Of a DNA stretch of 64,000 nt, positions 1 to 11,136 are shown one piece after another. Position numbers and translations under genes: made by a program. The first letter of the stretch is position 1. The number at the start of each line of letters is the position of its first letter. The notes below the pieces were generated by a model. The model did no database searches. It saw only the letters and a program-made list of their open reading frames with translations, and was not told where the DNA came from. The stretch comes from Trematomus loennbergii (taxonomy: Eukaryota; Chordata; Actinopteri; Perciformes; Nototheniidae). The stretch spans positions 195,001 to 259,000 of the forward strand of contig JAAOOA010000200.1 of assembly GCA_012861695.1 (NCBI GenBank), given 5' to 3'.

Positions 1-1380
1 TTTTCAGCCTGTTTTTGCAGGGGGCTGATTCTGTGAGCTGCAGCTGACCACGCCCCCCTGCAGGAGAGGGGAGACGTGCTCTGATCAGCTGCTGGGCTGT
101 CAGAAGAGGGGGAGAAAAATAGATCTCCGTCCTCCGTGTTTTATTATATGAGTCGTTATTCATTGTTTCAAAGCTCAATAAATAACAAAGAAGACCTTTG
201 ACCGGCACTTTTCTAATTTGTCCGGAAGATTTAAATTTTAACGGACATCTTGACCGGCGAAAGAAACTGAAACTGAAACTCTGCCGCACGGCCCCTCGTT
301 CCTTGGAAGAGGCGGAGAGGTGGGTGTTTGTCACTGCTGGTGGACTAACCGGAGAGAATCACAGTGCTTGCCTCGACGGGGAGGGATTGCATTGAATTAA
401 AGCAGCGGGAGCAAACGCTTGCCTCGGGGAGGAGAAAGAAAGCCACATTAATTCATGGTTTTACTAACCCGTATCAGTATGTTGTTATTTCGGCATCATT
501 TGAAACGTGTATATAATTAAATCACGGTAAAATATGTTAATTTTGTTGTAGTTGTAGCCCCCGAGCCAGCGCGTCTTGTTTGAATGATGCTAGTAAACAC
601 AGCTGACAGTCCAAAGTGGACTATGGCAAAGAAAAGCACAAAAGCTGCAAAACTGTACTGATAAAACAAATGAGAACATATTGATATCAAGGCAAATATT
701 ATTTGAACCAGCTCATGGTTTGAAATGTCAAACATTGAAAGGCAAAAGTATATTAAAACCATGTACTCCATCATCACCTTGGTCCCATCATATACCTGGG
801 AAGAGAATATCTACTGTGCTTGAAAACTGGATCACATCATCATGTGAGGTTGACTTTGTGACCTGGAGAACATTTCAGCTGTTGATAAGCTTGGGATATG
901 AGATATTTTGTAGCCAGTCGTGTAAAGGCATTTGTGCTATTGTATGCATTATTTGACCCACATTTCTACAGGCATGGCAGAATATGGCACTATTTCACAT
1001 GAATATTCTAGCCATAGTCTATTTTATACCCCGAGCTACAAAATGACGCCTTCCCCCACTATACAGGCGGGTACTTTTAGATATACTGGGCAGGCTCTGT
1101 TTTGCCGAGGTCCCCTGGCACCCGCGGGCCTCCGAGGGGTGGCATTGTTCGGGCGACGAAGACTGCTGCTCGGGGGCGGCGAGTCGGGCGGTAGTAACCT
1201 AGTGTCCACGACGGAGGGTTACGTGATGTCCCATCCGACCTGTTGCTATTGTCCTGCAGTAGATGCAGTGTTGCTGGCATTTAGTGATGGTTCTTTAACC
1301 ATTTTCGTATATCGTGATCATCCACAGATGTGTGTCCCTGCTGTGGAAGCACTTTGGCACAGTGCAACCAAAGGGCTGCG
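1..1380. other. Upstream region of the coiled-coil gene; no firm exon
   Basis: No reading frame here can be assigned with confidence. Around 185-280 lies an AT-rich stretch with an imperfect palindrome (TTTGTCCGGA facing CGGACA), followed by an interferon-response-like motif listed separately. GC-rich sequence at 1100-1260 has a splice-acceptor-like end (TTGTCCTGCAG at about 1260), and another acceptor-like site ends near 1327. A short stretch after 1327 can be read as VCPCCGSTLAQCNQRAAKC, which resembles a small cysteine-rich motif, but its frame breaks before the coiled-coil exon. First exons of the downstream gene may lie here; I cannot define them. Confidence 0.3.
259..280 (+). promoter_or_regulatory. 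ISRE/IRF-element-like motif
   Basis: The stretch contains GAAACTGAAACTGAAACT, preceded by GAAA. These are consecutive GAAANN units, the known core recognised by interferon regulatory factors (GAAANNGAAA). It lies about 1.1 kb upstream of the coiled-coil gene on the same strand and just before a GC-rich stretch that could be a 5' untranslated exon. That it works as a promoter element is inference; a chance match in a repeat is possible. Confidence 0.4.
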
Positions 1381-1394
1381 AAGTGCATGAGTTT

Positions 1395-4300
1395 ATGATC
1401 CAGCTTCTGAAGAACAGGTTCAGGACGGGAAGCTGGAGCTGGAGAGGAGTTTAAGAAGAAAGAAGGAGGAGAAGATGCAGACCAGGCCTCCCAGACGGAG
1501 GAGGAAGACCTGAAAGGAGAAGGAGGAGAAGATGCAGGACCAGGCCTCCCAGACGGAGGAGGAAGACCAGAAGGAGGAGAAGGGAGTCTTAACCAATGAG
1601 AAGCTGAACAGGAAATATTCAAAGCTCTCAAGGTGCCATAAGACCACAAGAGAGATGGACGCTTTGCTGGAGGAGAACCAGGATCTCATAGAACCTAAAG
1701 AACCTTGTGAGGAAGTAAAGGATGGAGAGATAGATGCTTTGCTAGAGGAGAACCAGGATCTCACAGAACCTAAAGAACGTTGTGAGGAAGTAAAGGATGG
1801 AGAGATAGATGCTTTGCTAAAGGAGAACCAGGATCTCACAGAACCTAAAGAACCTTGTGAGGAAGTAAAGATGGAGAGATAGATGCTTTGCTAAAGGAGA
1901 ACCAGGATCTCACAGAACCTAAAGAACCTTGTGAGGAAGTAAAGGATGGAGAGATAGATGCTTTGCTAGAGGAGACCAGGAACTCATAGAACCTAAAGAA
2001 CCTTGTGAGGGAGTAAAGGATGGAGAGATAGACGCTTTGCTAAGGAGAACCAGGATCTCACAGAACCTAAAGAACCTTGTGAGGAAGTAAAGGATGGAGG
2101 GATATATCTTTGCTAGAGGAGAACCAGGATCTCATAGAACCTAAAGAACCTTGTGAGGAAGTAAAGGATGGAGAGATAGATGCTTTGCTAGAGGAGAACC
2201 AGGATCTCACAGAACCTAAAGAACCTTGTGAGGATGTAAAGGATGGAGAGATAGATGCTTTGCTAGAGGAGAACCAGGATCTCACAGAACCTAAAGAACC
2301 TTGTGAGGATGTAAAGGATGGAGAGATAGATGCTTTGCTAGAGGAGAACCAGGATCTCACAGAACCTAAAGAACCTTGTGAGGATGTAAAGGATGGAGAG
2401 ATAGACGCTTTGCTAAGGAGAACCAGGAACTCACAGAACCTAAAGAACGTTGTGAGGAAGTAAAGGATGGAGAGATAGACGCTTTGCTAGAGGAGAACCA
2501 GGATCTCACAGAACCTAAAGAACCTTGTGAGGAAGTAAAGGTGGAGGGATAGATGCTTTGCTAGAGGAGAACCAGGATCTCACAGAACCTAAAGAACTTG
2601 TGAGGAAGTAAAGGATGGAGAGATAGATGCTTTGCTAAGGAGAACCAGGATCTCACAGAACCTAAAGAACCTTGGAGGATGTAAAGGATGGAGAGATAGA
2701 TGCTTTGCTAGAGGAGAACCAGGATCTCACAGAACCTAAAGAACCGTGTGAGGAAGTAAAGGATGGAGAGATAGATGCTTTGCTAAAGGAGAACCAGGAA
2801 CTCACAGAACCTAAAGAACCTTGTGAGGAAGTAAAGGATGGAGAGATAGATGCTTTGCTAAAGGAGAACCAGGATCTCACAGAACCTAAAGAACCTTGTG
2901 AGGAAGTAAAGGATGGAGAGATAGATGCTTTGCTAAGGAGAACCAGGATCTCACAGAACCTAAAGAACCTTGTGAGGAAGTAAAGGTGGAGGATATATTC
3001 TTTGCTAGAGGAGAACCAGGATCTCACAGAACCTAAAGAACCTTGTGAGGAAGTAAAGGATGGAGAGATAGATGCTTTGCTAAGGAGAACCAGGATCTCA
3101 CAGAACCTAAAGAACCTTGGAGGATGTAAAGGATGGAGAGATAGATGCTTTGCTAAAGGAGAACCAGGAACTCACAGAACCTAAAGAACCTTGTGAGGAA
3201 GTAAAGGATGGAGAGATAGATGCTTTGCTAAAGAGAGAACCAGGATCTCACAGAACCTAAAGAACCTTGTGAGGAAGTAAAGGATGGAGAGATAGATGCT
3301 TTGCTAAGGAGAACCAGGATCTTCAAGAACCTAAAGAACCTTGTGAGGAAGTAAAGGATGGAGAGATAGATGCTTTGCTAAGGAGAACCATGATCTCACA
3401 GAACCTAAAGAACCTTGTGAGGAAGTAAAGGATGGAGAGATAGACGCTTTGCTAGAGGAGAACCAGGATCTCACAGAACCTAAAGAACCTTGTGAGGAAG
3501 TAAAGGATGGAGAGATAGATGCTTTGCTAGAGGAGAACCAGGATCTCACAGAACCTAAAGAACCTTGTGAGGAAGTAAAGGATGGAGGGATAGATGCTTT
3601 GCTAGAGGAGAACCAGGATCTCACAGAACCTAAATAACCTTGTGAGGAAGTAAAGGATGGAGGGATAGATGCTTGCTAGAGGAGAACCAGGATCTCACAG
3701 AACGTAAGAACCTTGTGAGGAAGTAAAGGATGGAGGGATATATCTTTGCTAGAGGAGAACCAGGATCTCATAGAACCTAAAGAACCTTGTGAGGAAGTAA
3801 AGGGTGGAGGGATAGATGCTTTGCTAGAGGAGAACCAGGATCTCACAGAACCTAAAGAACCTTGTGAGGAAGTAAAGGATGGAGGGATAGATGCTTTGCT
3901 AAGGAGAACCAGGATCTCAGAACCTAAAGAACCTTGTGAGGATGTAAAGGATGGAGAGATAGACGCTTTGCTAAGGAGAACCAGGATCTCACAGAACCTA
4001 AAGAACCTTGTGAGGAAGTAAAGGATGGAGAGATAGATGCTTTGCTAGAGGAGAACCAGGAACTCACAAACCTAAAGAACCTTGTGAGGAAGTAAAGGAT
4101 GGAGAGATAGATGCTTTGCTAAGGAGAACCATGATCTCACAGAACCTAAAGAACCTTGTGAGGAAGTAAAGGATGGAGAGATAGACGCTTTGCTAAAGGA
4201 GAACCAGGATCTTAAGAACCTAAAGAACCTTGTGAGGAGTAAAGGATGGAGAGATAGATGCTTTGCTAGAGGAGAACCAGGATCTTAAAGAACCTAAAGA

Positions 4301-7300
4301 ACCTTGTGAGGAAGTAAAGGATGGAGAGATAGATGCTTTGCTAAAGGAGAACCATGATCTCACAGAACCTAAAGAACCTTGTGAGGAAGTAAAGGATGGA
4401 GAGATAGACGCTTTGCTAAAGGAGAACCAGGATCTTAAGAACCTAAAGAACCTTGTGAGGAAGTAAAGGATGGAGAGATAGATGCTTTGCTAGAGGAGAA
4501 CCAGGATCTTAAAGAACCTAAAGAACCTTGTGAGGAAGTAAAGGATGGAGAGATGATGCTTTGCTAAAGGAGAACCATGATCTCACAGAACCTAAAGAAC
4601 CTTGTGAGGAAGTAAAGGATGGAGAGATAGATGCTTTGCTAAGGAGAACCAGGATCTCATAGAACCTAATAACCTTGTGAGGAAGTAAAGGATTGAGAGA
4701 TAGACGCTTTGCTAAAGGAGAACCAGGATCTCACAGAACCTAAAGAACCTTGTGAGGAAGTAAAGGATGGAGAGATAGATGCTTTGCTAGAGGAGAACCA
4801 GGATCTCACAGAACCTAAAGAACCTTGTGAGGAAGTAAAGGATGGAGGGATAGATGCTTTGCTAGAGGAGAACCAGGATCTCACAGAACCTAAATAACCT
4901 TGTGAGGAAGTAAAGGATGAGAGATAGATGCTTTGCTAGAGGAGAACCAGGATCTCACAGAACCTAAAGAACCTTGTGAGGAAGAAGGATGGAGGGATAG
5001 ATGCTTTGCTAGAGGAGAACCAGGATCTAACAGAACCTAAAGAACCTTGTGAGGAAGTAAAGGATGGAGAGATAGATGCTTTGCTAGAGGAGAACCAGGA
5101 TCTCACAGAACCTAAAGAACCTTGTGAGGAAGTAAAGGATGGAGAGATAGATGCTTTGCTAAGGAGAACCAGGATCTCACAGAACCTAAAGAACCTTGTG
5201 AGGAAGTAAAGGATGGAGAGATAGATGCTTTGCAAGAGGAGAACCAGGATCTCACAGAACCTAAAGAACCTTGTGAGGAAGAAAGGATGGAGAGATAGAT
5301 GCTTTGCTAGAGGAGAACCAGGATCTCACAGAACCTAAAGAACCTTGTGAGGAAGTAAAGGATGGAGAGATAGACGCTTTGCTAGAGGAGAACCAGGACT
5401 CACAGAACCTAAAGAACCTTGTGAGGAAGTAAAGGATGGAGGATAGATCTTTGCTAGAGGAGAACCAGGATCTCACAGAACCTAAAGAACCTTGTGAGGA
5501 AGTAAAGGATGGAGAGATAGATGCTTTGCTAGAGGAGAACCAGGATCTCACAGAACCTAAAGAACCTTGTGAGGAAGTAAAGGATGGAGATATAGATGCT
5601 TTGCTAGAGGAGAACCAGGATCTCACAGAACCTAAAGAACCTTGTGAGGAAGTAAAGGATGGAGAGATAGATGCTTTGCTAAGGAGAACCAGGATCTCAC
5701 AGAACCTAAAGAACCTTGTGAGGAAGTAAAGGATGGAGAGATAGATGCTTTGCTAGAGGAGAACCAGGATCTCACAGAACCTAAAGAAACTTGTGAGGAA
5801 GTAAAGGATGGAGAGATAGATGCTTTGCTAAGGAGAACCAGGATCTCACAGAACCTAAAGAACCTTGTGAGGAGTAAAGGATGGAGAGATAGATGCTTTG
5901 CTAAGGAGAACCAGGATCTCACAAACCTAAAGAACCTTGTGAGGTGTAAAGGATGGAGAGATAGATGCTTTGCTAAAGGAGAACCAGGATCTCACAGAAC
6001 CTAAAGAACCTTGTGAGGTGTAAAGGATGAGAGATAGATGCTTTGCTAGAGGAGAACCAGGATCTCACAGAACCTAAAGAACTTGTGAGGAAGTAAAGGA
6101 TGGAGGATAGATGCTTTGCTAGAGGAGAACCAGGATCTCACAGAACCTAAAGAACCTTGTGAGGAAGTAAAGGATGGAGAGATAGATGCTTTGCTAGAGG
6201 AGAACCAGGATCTCACAGAACCTAAAGAACCTTGTGAGGAAGTAAAGGATGGAGAGATAGATGCTTTGCTAGAGGAGAACCAGGATCTCACAGAACCTAA
6301 AGAACCTTGTGAGGAAGTAAAGGATGGAGAGATAGATGCTTTGCTAGAGGAGAACCAGGATCTCACAGAACCTAAAGAACCTTGTGAGGAAGTAAAGGAT
6401 GGAGAGATAGATGCTTTGCTAAGGAGAACCAGGAACTCACAGAACCTAAAGAACTTGTGAGGAAGTAAAGGATGGAGGATAGATCTTTGCTAAGGAGAAC
6501 CAGGATCTCACAGAACCTAAAGAACCTTGTGAGGAAGTAAAGGATGGAGGGATAGATGCTTTGCTAGAGGAGAACCAGGATCTCACAGAACCTAAAGAAC
6601 CTTGTGAGGAAGTAAAGGATGGAGAGATAGATGCTTTGCTAGAGGAGAACCAGGACTCACAGAACCTAAAGAACCTTGTGAGGAAGTAAAGGATGGAGAG
6701 ATAGATGCTTTGCTAGAGGAGAACCAGGATCTCACAGAACCTAAAGAACCTGGAGGATGTAAAGGATGGAGAGATAGACGCTTTGCTAAAGGAGAACCAG
6801 GAACTCACAGAACCTAAAGAACGTTGTGAGGAAGTAAAGGATGGGGGATATATTCTTTGCTAGAGGAGAACCAGGATCTCACAGAACCTAAAGAACCTTG
6901 TGAGGAAGTAAAGGATGGAGGGATAGATGCTTTGCTAAAGGAGAACCAGGATCTCACAGAACCTAAAAAACTTGTGAGGAAGTAAAGGATGGAGAGATAG
7001 ACGCTTTGCTAGAGGAGAACCAGGATCTCACAGAACCTAAAGAACCTTGTGAGGGTGTAAAGGATGGAGAGATAGATGCTTTGCTAAGGAGAACCAGGAT
7101 CTCACAGAACCTAAAGAACCTTGTGAGGGTGTAAAGGATGGAGAGATAGATGCTTTGCTAGAGGAGAACCAGGAACTCACAGAACCTAAAGAACGTTGTG
7201 AGGAAGTAAAGGATGGAGGGATAGATTCTTTGCTAGAGGAGAACCAGGATCTTAAAGAACCTAAAGGATAGAGAGATAGATGATTTGCTAGAGGAGAACC

Positions 7301-9665
7301 AGGATCTCACAGAACCTAAAGAACCTTGTGAGGAAGTAAAGGATGGAGAGATAGATGCTTTGCTAGAGGAGAACCAGGATCTAAAGAACCTTGTGAGGAA
7401 GCAAAGGATGGAGAGATAGATGCTTTGCTAGAGGAGAACCAGGATCTCACAGAACCTAAAGAACCTGTGAGGAAGTAAAGGATGGAGAGATAGATGCTTT
7501 GCTAGAGGAGAACCAGGATCTCACAGAACCTAAAGAACCTTGTGAGGAAGTAAGGATGGAGAGATAGATGCTTTGCTAAGGAGAACCAGGACTCACAGAA
7601 CCTAAAGAACCTTGTGAGGAAGTAAAGGATGGAGAGATAGATGCTTTGCTAGAGGAGAACCAGGAACTCACAGAACCTAAAGAACCTTGTGAGGAAGTAA
7701 AGGATGGAGAGATAGATGCTTTGCTAGAGGAGAACCAGGAACTCACAGAACCTAAAGAACCTTGTGAGGAAGTAAAGGATAGAGAGATAGATGATTTGCT
7801 AAAGGAGAACCAGGATCTCACAGAACCTAAAGAACGTTGTGAGGAAGTAAAGGATAGAGAGATAGATGCTTTGCTAGAGGAGAACCAGGATCTCATAGAA
7901 CCTAAAGAACCTTGTGAGGAAGTAAAGGATGGAGAGATAGACGCTTTGCTAAAGGAGAACCAGGATCTCACAGAACCTAAAGAACCTTGTGAGGATGTAA
8001 AGGATGGAGAGATAGACGCTTTGCTAAAGGAGAACCAGGAACTCACAGAACCTAAAGAACGTTGTGAGGAAGTAAAGGATGGAGAGATAGATGCTTTGCT
8101 AGAGGAGAACCAGGATCTCACAGAACCTAAAGAACCTTGTGAGGAAGTAAAGGGTGGAGGGATAGATGCTTTGCTAGAGGAGAACCAGGATCTCACAGAA
8201 CCTAAAGAACCTTGTGAGGAAGTAAAGGATGGAGAGATAGATGCTTTGCTAAAGGAGAACCAGGATCTCACAGAACCTAAAGAACCTTGTGAGGAAGTAA
8301 AGGATGGAGAGATAGATGCTTTGCTAAAGGAGAACCAGGATCTCACAGAACCTAAAGAACCTTTGAGGAAGTAAAGGATGGAGAGATAGATGCTTTGCTA
8401 AAGGAGAACCAGGAACTCACAGAACCTAAAGAACCTTGTGAGGAAGTAAAGGATGGAGAGATAGATGCTTTGCTAAAGGAGAACCAGGATCTCACAGAAC
8501 CTAAAGAACCTTGTGAGGATGTAAAGGATGGAGAGATATATGCTTTGCTAAAGGAGAACCAGGAACTCACAGAACCTAAGAACCTTGTGAGGGTGTAAAG
8601 GATGGAGAGATAGATGCTTTGCTAAAGGAGAACCAGGATCTCACAGAACCTAAAGAACCTTGTGAGGGTGTAAAGGATGGAGAGATAGATGCTTTGCTAA
8701 AGGAGAACCAGGATCTCACAGAACCTAAAGAACCTTGTGAGGAAGTAAAGGATGGAGAGATAGATGCTTTGCTAGAGGAGAACCAGGATCTTAAAGAACC
8801 TGAAGAACCTTGTGAGGAAGTAAAGGATGGAGAGATAGATGCTTTGCTAGAGGAGAACCAGGATCTTAAAGAACCTAAAGAACCTTGTGAGGAAGTAAAG
8901 GATGGAGAGATAGATGCTTTGCTAGAGGAGAACCAGGATCTCACAGAACCTAAAGAACCTTTGAGGAAGTAAAGGTTTATATGGAGATTCAGCGGAACGT
9001 CTTGAGGGATGACTTGGAGAACCTGAACCTGAGATATGGACATCTCCTCAAGACGCAGATGAAGGCCGAAGCAGAGATGGACATCTTGAGAAAGGAGAAC
9101 CAGGATCTAAGAGAACTGAAGGAACCGTGTGCTGACGACAATGATGTGGAGATCGTCACTTTGTTGAGGATGAACAGAAAGCTCCATGTGGAGAAAGAGG
9201 AGAAGGATCTGAGAGATCGCCCGCCTGCGAGAGGAGAACCGGACGCTGAAGCTACGATGTGGGGTGGAGGAGGAGGAGGGGGAGGAGGAGGAAGAGGAGG
9301 GGGCTGTGTAGGAAGAGGAGGGGGCTGTGCAGGTGGGGGCTGGGCAGGTGGAGGTGGGGAGGAGGAGGCTGTGCAGGTGGAGGTGGGGGAGGAGGAGGCT
9401 GTGCAGGTGGAGGAGGTGGAGGAGGGTGCTGTGCAGGTGGAGGAGGTGGAGGAGGGGCGTGCAGGTGGAGGAGGTGGAGGAGGGGGCTGTGCAGGTGGAG
9501 GAGGTGGAGGAGGGTGCTGTGCAGGTGGAGGAGGTGGAGGAGGAGTGGGTGGATGAGTTTGAACATAGCTCTGTTCTGATCTCGAAAACGACGAGCACAC
9601 CGCGGCGGTTGAATAGGTTCAACGCCTTCTTCAACACCCGCCGTCGGAACACCCCGAGTACATAG
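1395..9665 (+). CDS. Repeat-rich acidic coiled-coil protein (unrecognised)
   Basis: I do not recognise this gene. The N-terminal part reads EEQVQDGKLELERSLRRKKE, then a charged segment with QASQTEEED present twice, then LTNEKLNRKYSKLSRCHKTT. This leads into about 97 repeats of 25 residues (core IDALLEENQDL, then EPKEPCEEVKDG). A unique segment at 8981-9240 contains RDDLENLNLRYGHLL and RLREENRTLKLRCGVEEEE. An acidic 10-residue repeat (VQVEEVEEGA) follows, and the C-terminus is RRLNRFNAFFNTRRRNTPST with a stop at 9663-9665. One cysteine and two prolines per repeat suggest short helices broken by turns rather than one continuous coil. The frame is broken many times by 1-2 base gaps, most often AAA reduced to AA in GCTAAAGGAG. 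Longest open stretches are 7646-8374 and 8619-8972. Either the gene is decayed or the bases are uncorrected; the conserved unit favours a real coding history. Confidence 0.6.
1655..8972 (+). repeat. 75-bp coding minisatellite, about 97 copies
   Basis: The unit is exactly 75 bp (25 codons) and runs head to tail for about 7.3 kb. Common variants are GCTAGAGGAG (Leu-Glu-Glu) against GCTAAAGGAG (Leu-Lys-Glu), GATCTC against GAACTC (Asp/Glu), GAAGTA against GATGTA, and CCTTGT against CGTTGT. A diverged unit outside the array (9078-9155, MDILRKENQDLRELKEPC) looks like the ancestral sequence from which the array expanded. Single-base losses are scattered through it. Confidence 0.95.
9340..9545 (+). 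repeat. 30-bp acidic coding minisatellite
   Basis: G-rich units of about 30 bp encode VEEVEEGAVQ in the frame that ends at 9665. The neighbouring frames give poly-Gly/Cys or Trp/Arg strings and are unlikely to be real. The array forms the acidic tail of the coiled-coil protein. A purine-rich GGAGGA tract precedes it at about 9255-9300. Confidence 0.85.
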
Positions 9666-9780
9666 TCTACTTGACTAAAAAGTGAAGAAGACTCAGCAGC
9701 TCTGACATCAGCTGATCACTGAGAACCAATAGATTTAGACATCAAAACAAGTCAGAGTGAGCAACTTGTACTCAGTCTGG

Positions 9781-10235
9781 ATAGTTATTAGAACAGTTAT
9801 TAGAACAGTTATTAGAACAGTTATTAGATCAGTTATTAGATCAGTTATTAGATCAGTTATTAGATCAGTTATTAGAACAGTTATTAGATCAGTTATTAGA
9901 TCAGTTATTAGATCAGTTATTAGAACAGTTATTAGATCAGTTATTAGAACAGTTATTAGATCAGTTATTAGATCAGTTATTAGAACAGTTATTAGATCAG
10001 TTATTAGATCAGTTATTAGATCAGTTATTAGAACAGTTATTAGATCAGTTATTAGAACAGTTATTAGATCAGTTATTAGAACAGTTATTGAACAGTTATT
10101 AGAACAGTTATTAGATCAGTTATTAGAACAGTTATTAGAACAGTTATTAGAACAGTTATTAGAACAGTTATTAGATCAGTTATTAGAACAGTTATTAGAT
10201 CAGTTATTAGAACAGTTATTAGATCAGTTATTAGA
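9781..10235. repeat. 12-bp minisatellite with two unit types
   Basis: About 37 copies of GATCAGTTATTA or GAACAGTTATTA stand head to tail. The units differ at one base (T or A) and alternate irregularly; one unit near 10085 has lost two bases. Reading it gives VIRS/VIRT strings only because 12 is divisible by three. There is no sign of a gene around it. Confidence 0.95.
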
Positions 10236-10752
10236 GAAGATAAAAAGTCCACTTTAATGAAATGTAATGTCACTGTATCGGGTTCCCCTGTGTCTCAGGG
10301 TTCCCCCGCATTGTGACAGGATTTGGGATCATTAAGCGTTCCCAGATTCTGTCCTCATGAAAAAAAGAACCTCCCTTCCTTTCTGCTCTGTGGGTTCTGA
10401 TAATAATAAGGTTGTGTGTGTGTTGGGGGGGGGGGGGGTTAAAGTCCAGGACCATTTGGGGCAGGGGGAAAGGTGGGAGGCAGGGTGGAGAGGTCAGGGG
10501 AGAGATGTCAGAGGGGGGGAGAGAGAGGGATGGAATGTGAATTCATGTTTTAAAGCTTTCCACTAATCAACTGTTTGCAATGAGAGTTCAAATGGTATTT
10601 ATATTTATTCTGAAAAGAATCGCAAAAATAAAAATAATTATTGAATTTATTGGAAGTGTAATATATTTATTGTATATTTGTGTTCTTATGTATGATATTT
10701 TCTCCTTTATATACAATATGTTGGTGATCTATTTTATGAAATAAGTGACAGA
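10236..10752. other. Non-coding, G-rich then AT-rich
   Basis: A run of 13 G lies near 10426-10438, and purine-rich sequence continues to 10530. AT-rich sequence follows from 10570. No exon or recognised element is visible. Confidence 0.6.
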
Positions 10753-10790
10753 GCTCTGTGATTGGATCATCCCTCGTCCAATCACAGAGC
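10753..10790. repeat. Perfect 14-bp stem hairpin
   Basis: GCTCTGTGATTGGA (10753-10766) is the exact reverse complement of 10777-10790, with a 10-base loop. A third, direct copy of the left arm follows at 10798-10811. The motif contains ATTGG/CCAAT. Confidence 0.85.
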
Positions 10791-10916
10791 ACTGGAGCTC
10801 TGTGATTGGATCATCTCGTTATTTTGACGGGACTTTTTCCTTTAAAAATTGAATAATTAAAGACTTTTACTTGAAGTTCTTGATGTTTGCTTTTTTCGTT
10901 CTATAATAGAGCCGAG

Positions 10917-10917
<1 letters not shown>

Positions 10918-10954
<37 letters not shown>
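10918..10954. repeat. (CA)n microsatellite
   Basis: A short run of CA dinucleotides, about 35 bp. Confidence 0.95.
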
Positions 10955-10955
<1 letters not shown>

Positions 10956-10981
10956 ACACAACTTGACCTAGTCTCTCTCAC

Positions 10982-11048
10982 TCAGGGCGTCGGAGATGTC
11001 CACCTGCAGCGTGCCGTCCGTCTGCAGATCCACGTTCACCGCCCGCGG
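10982..11048 (-). CDS. snx6: Sorting nexin 6 exon (probable exon 2)
   Basis: On the minus strand, a 67-base exon has an acceptor TTATTCTAG at 11049 and a donor GTGAGAGA from 10981 down. It reads RAVNVDLQTDGTLQVDISDA, then L and the first base of a Ser codon. Vertebrate SNX6 has a closely similar sequence just before its PX domain, ending VDISDALSER; SNX5 and SNX32 match less well. SNX6 is a retromer-associated SNX-BAR protein acting in endosome-to-Golgi transport. The next exon (PX domain) should lie at lower coordinates, but I see no PX coding sequence between 1 and 10980. The exon is therefore isolated in this window: its neighbours may lie outside, it may be a duplicated fragment, or the assembly may be misjoined. 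Confidence 0.75.
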
Positions 11049-11136
11049 CTAGAATAACCACATATCCCATAATGCAACACACATCCCATAATGCACCACA
11101 AGTCTCATAATGATTCAAAAGCTGTCTGTTGTGAAG

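Noticed and set aside
1420..9043. Minus-strand frames through the 75-bp array (RSWFSSSKASISPSFTSSQG)
   Set aside because: Shadow of the plus-strand unit; the unique flanking segments on the plus strand are charged coiled-coil, while the minus continuation is not protein-like.
9107..9652. Proline-rich, leucine/histidine-rich and Gly/Cys frames at the acidic minisatellite
   Set aside because: Alternative frames of a GGAGGTGGAGG repeat; only the VEEVEEGAVQ frame connects to a unique C-terminal end.
9757..10273. Frames encoding (VIRS)n on plus and (VLITDLIT)n on minus
   Set aside because: The 12-bp repeat is divisible by three and lacks stops, so any frame stays open. No flanking coding sequence.
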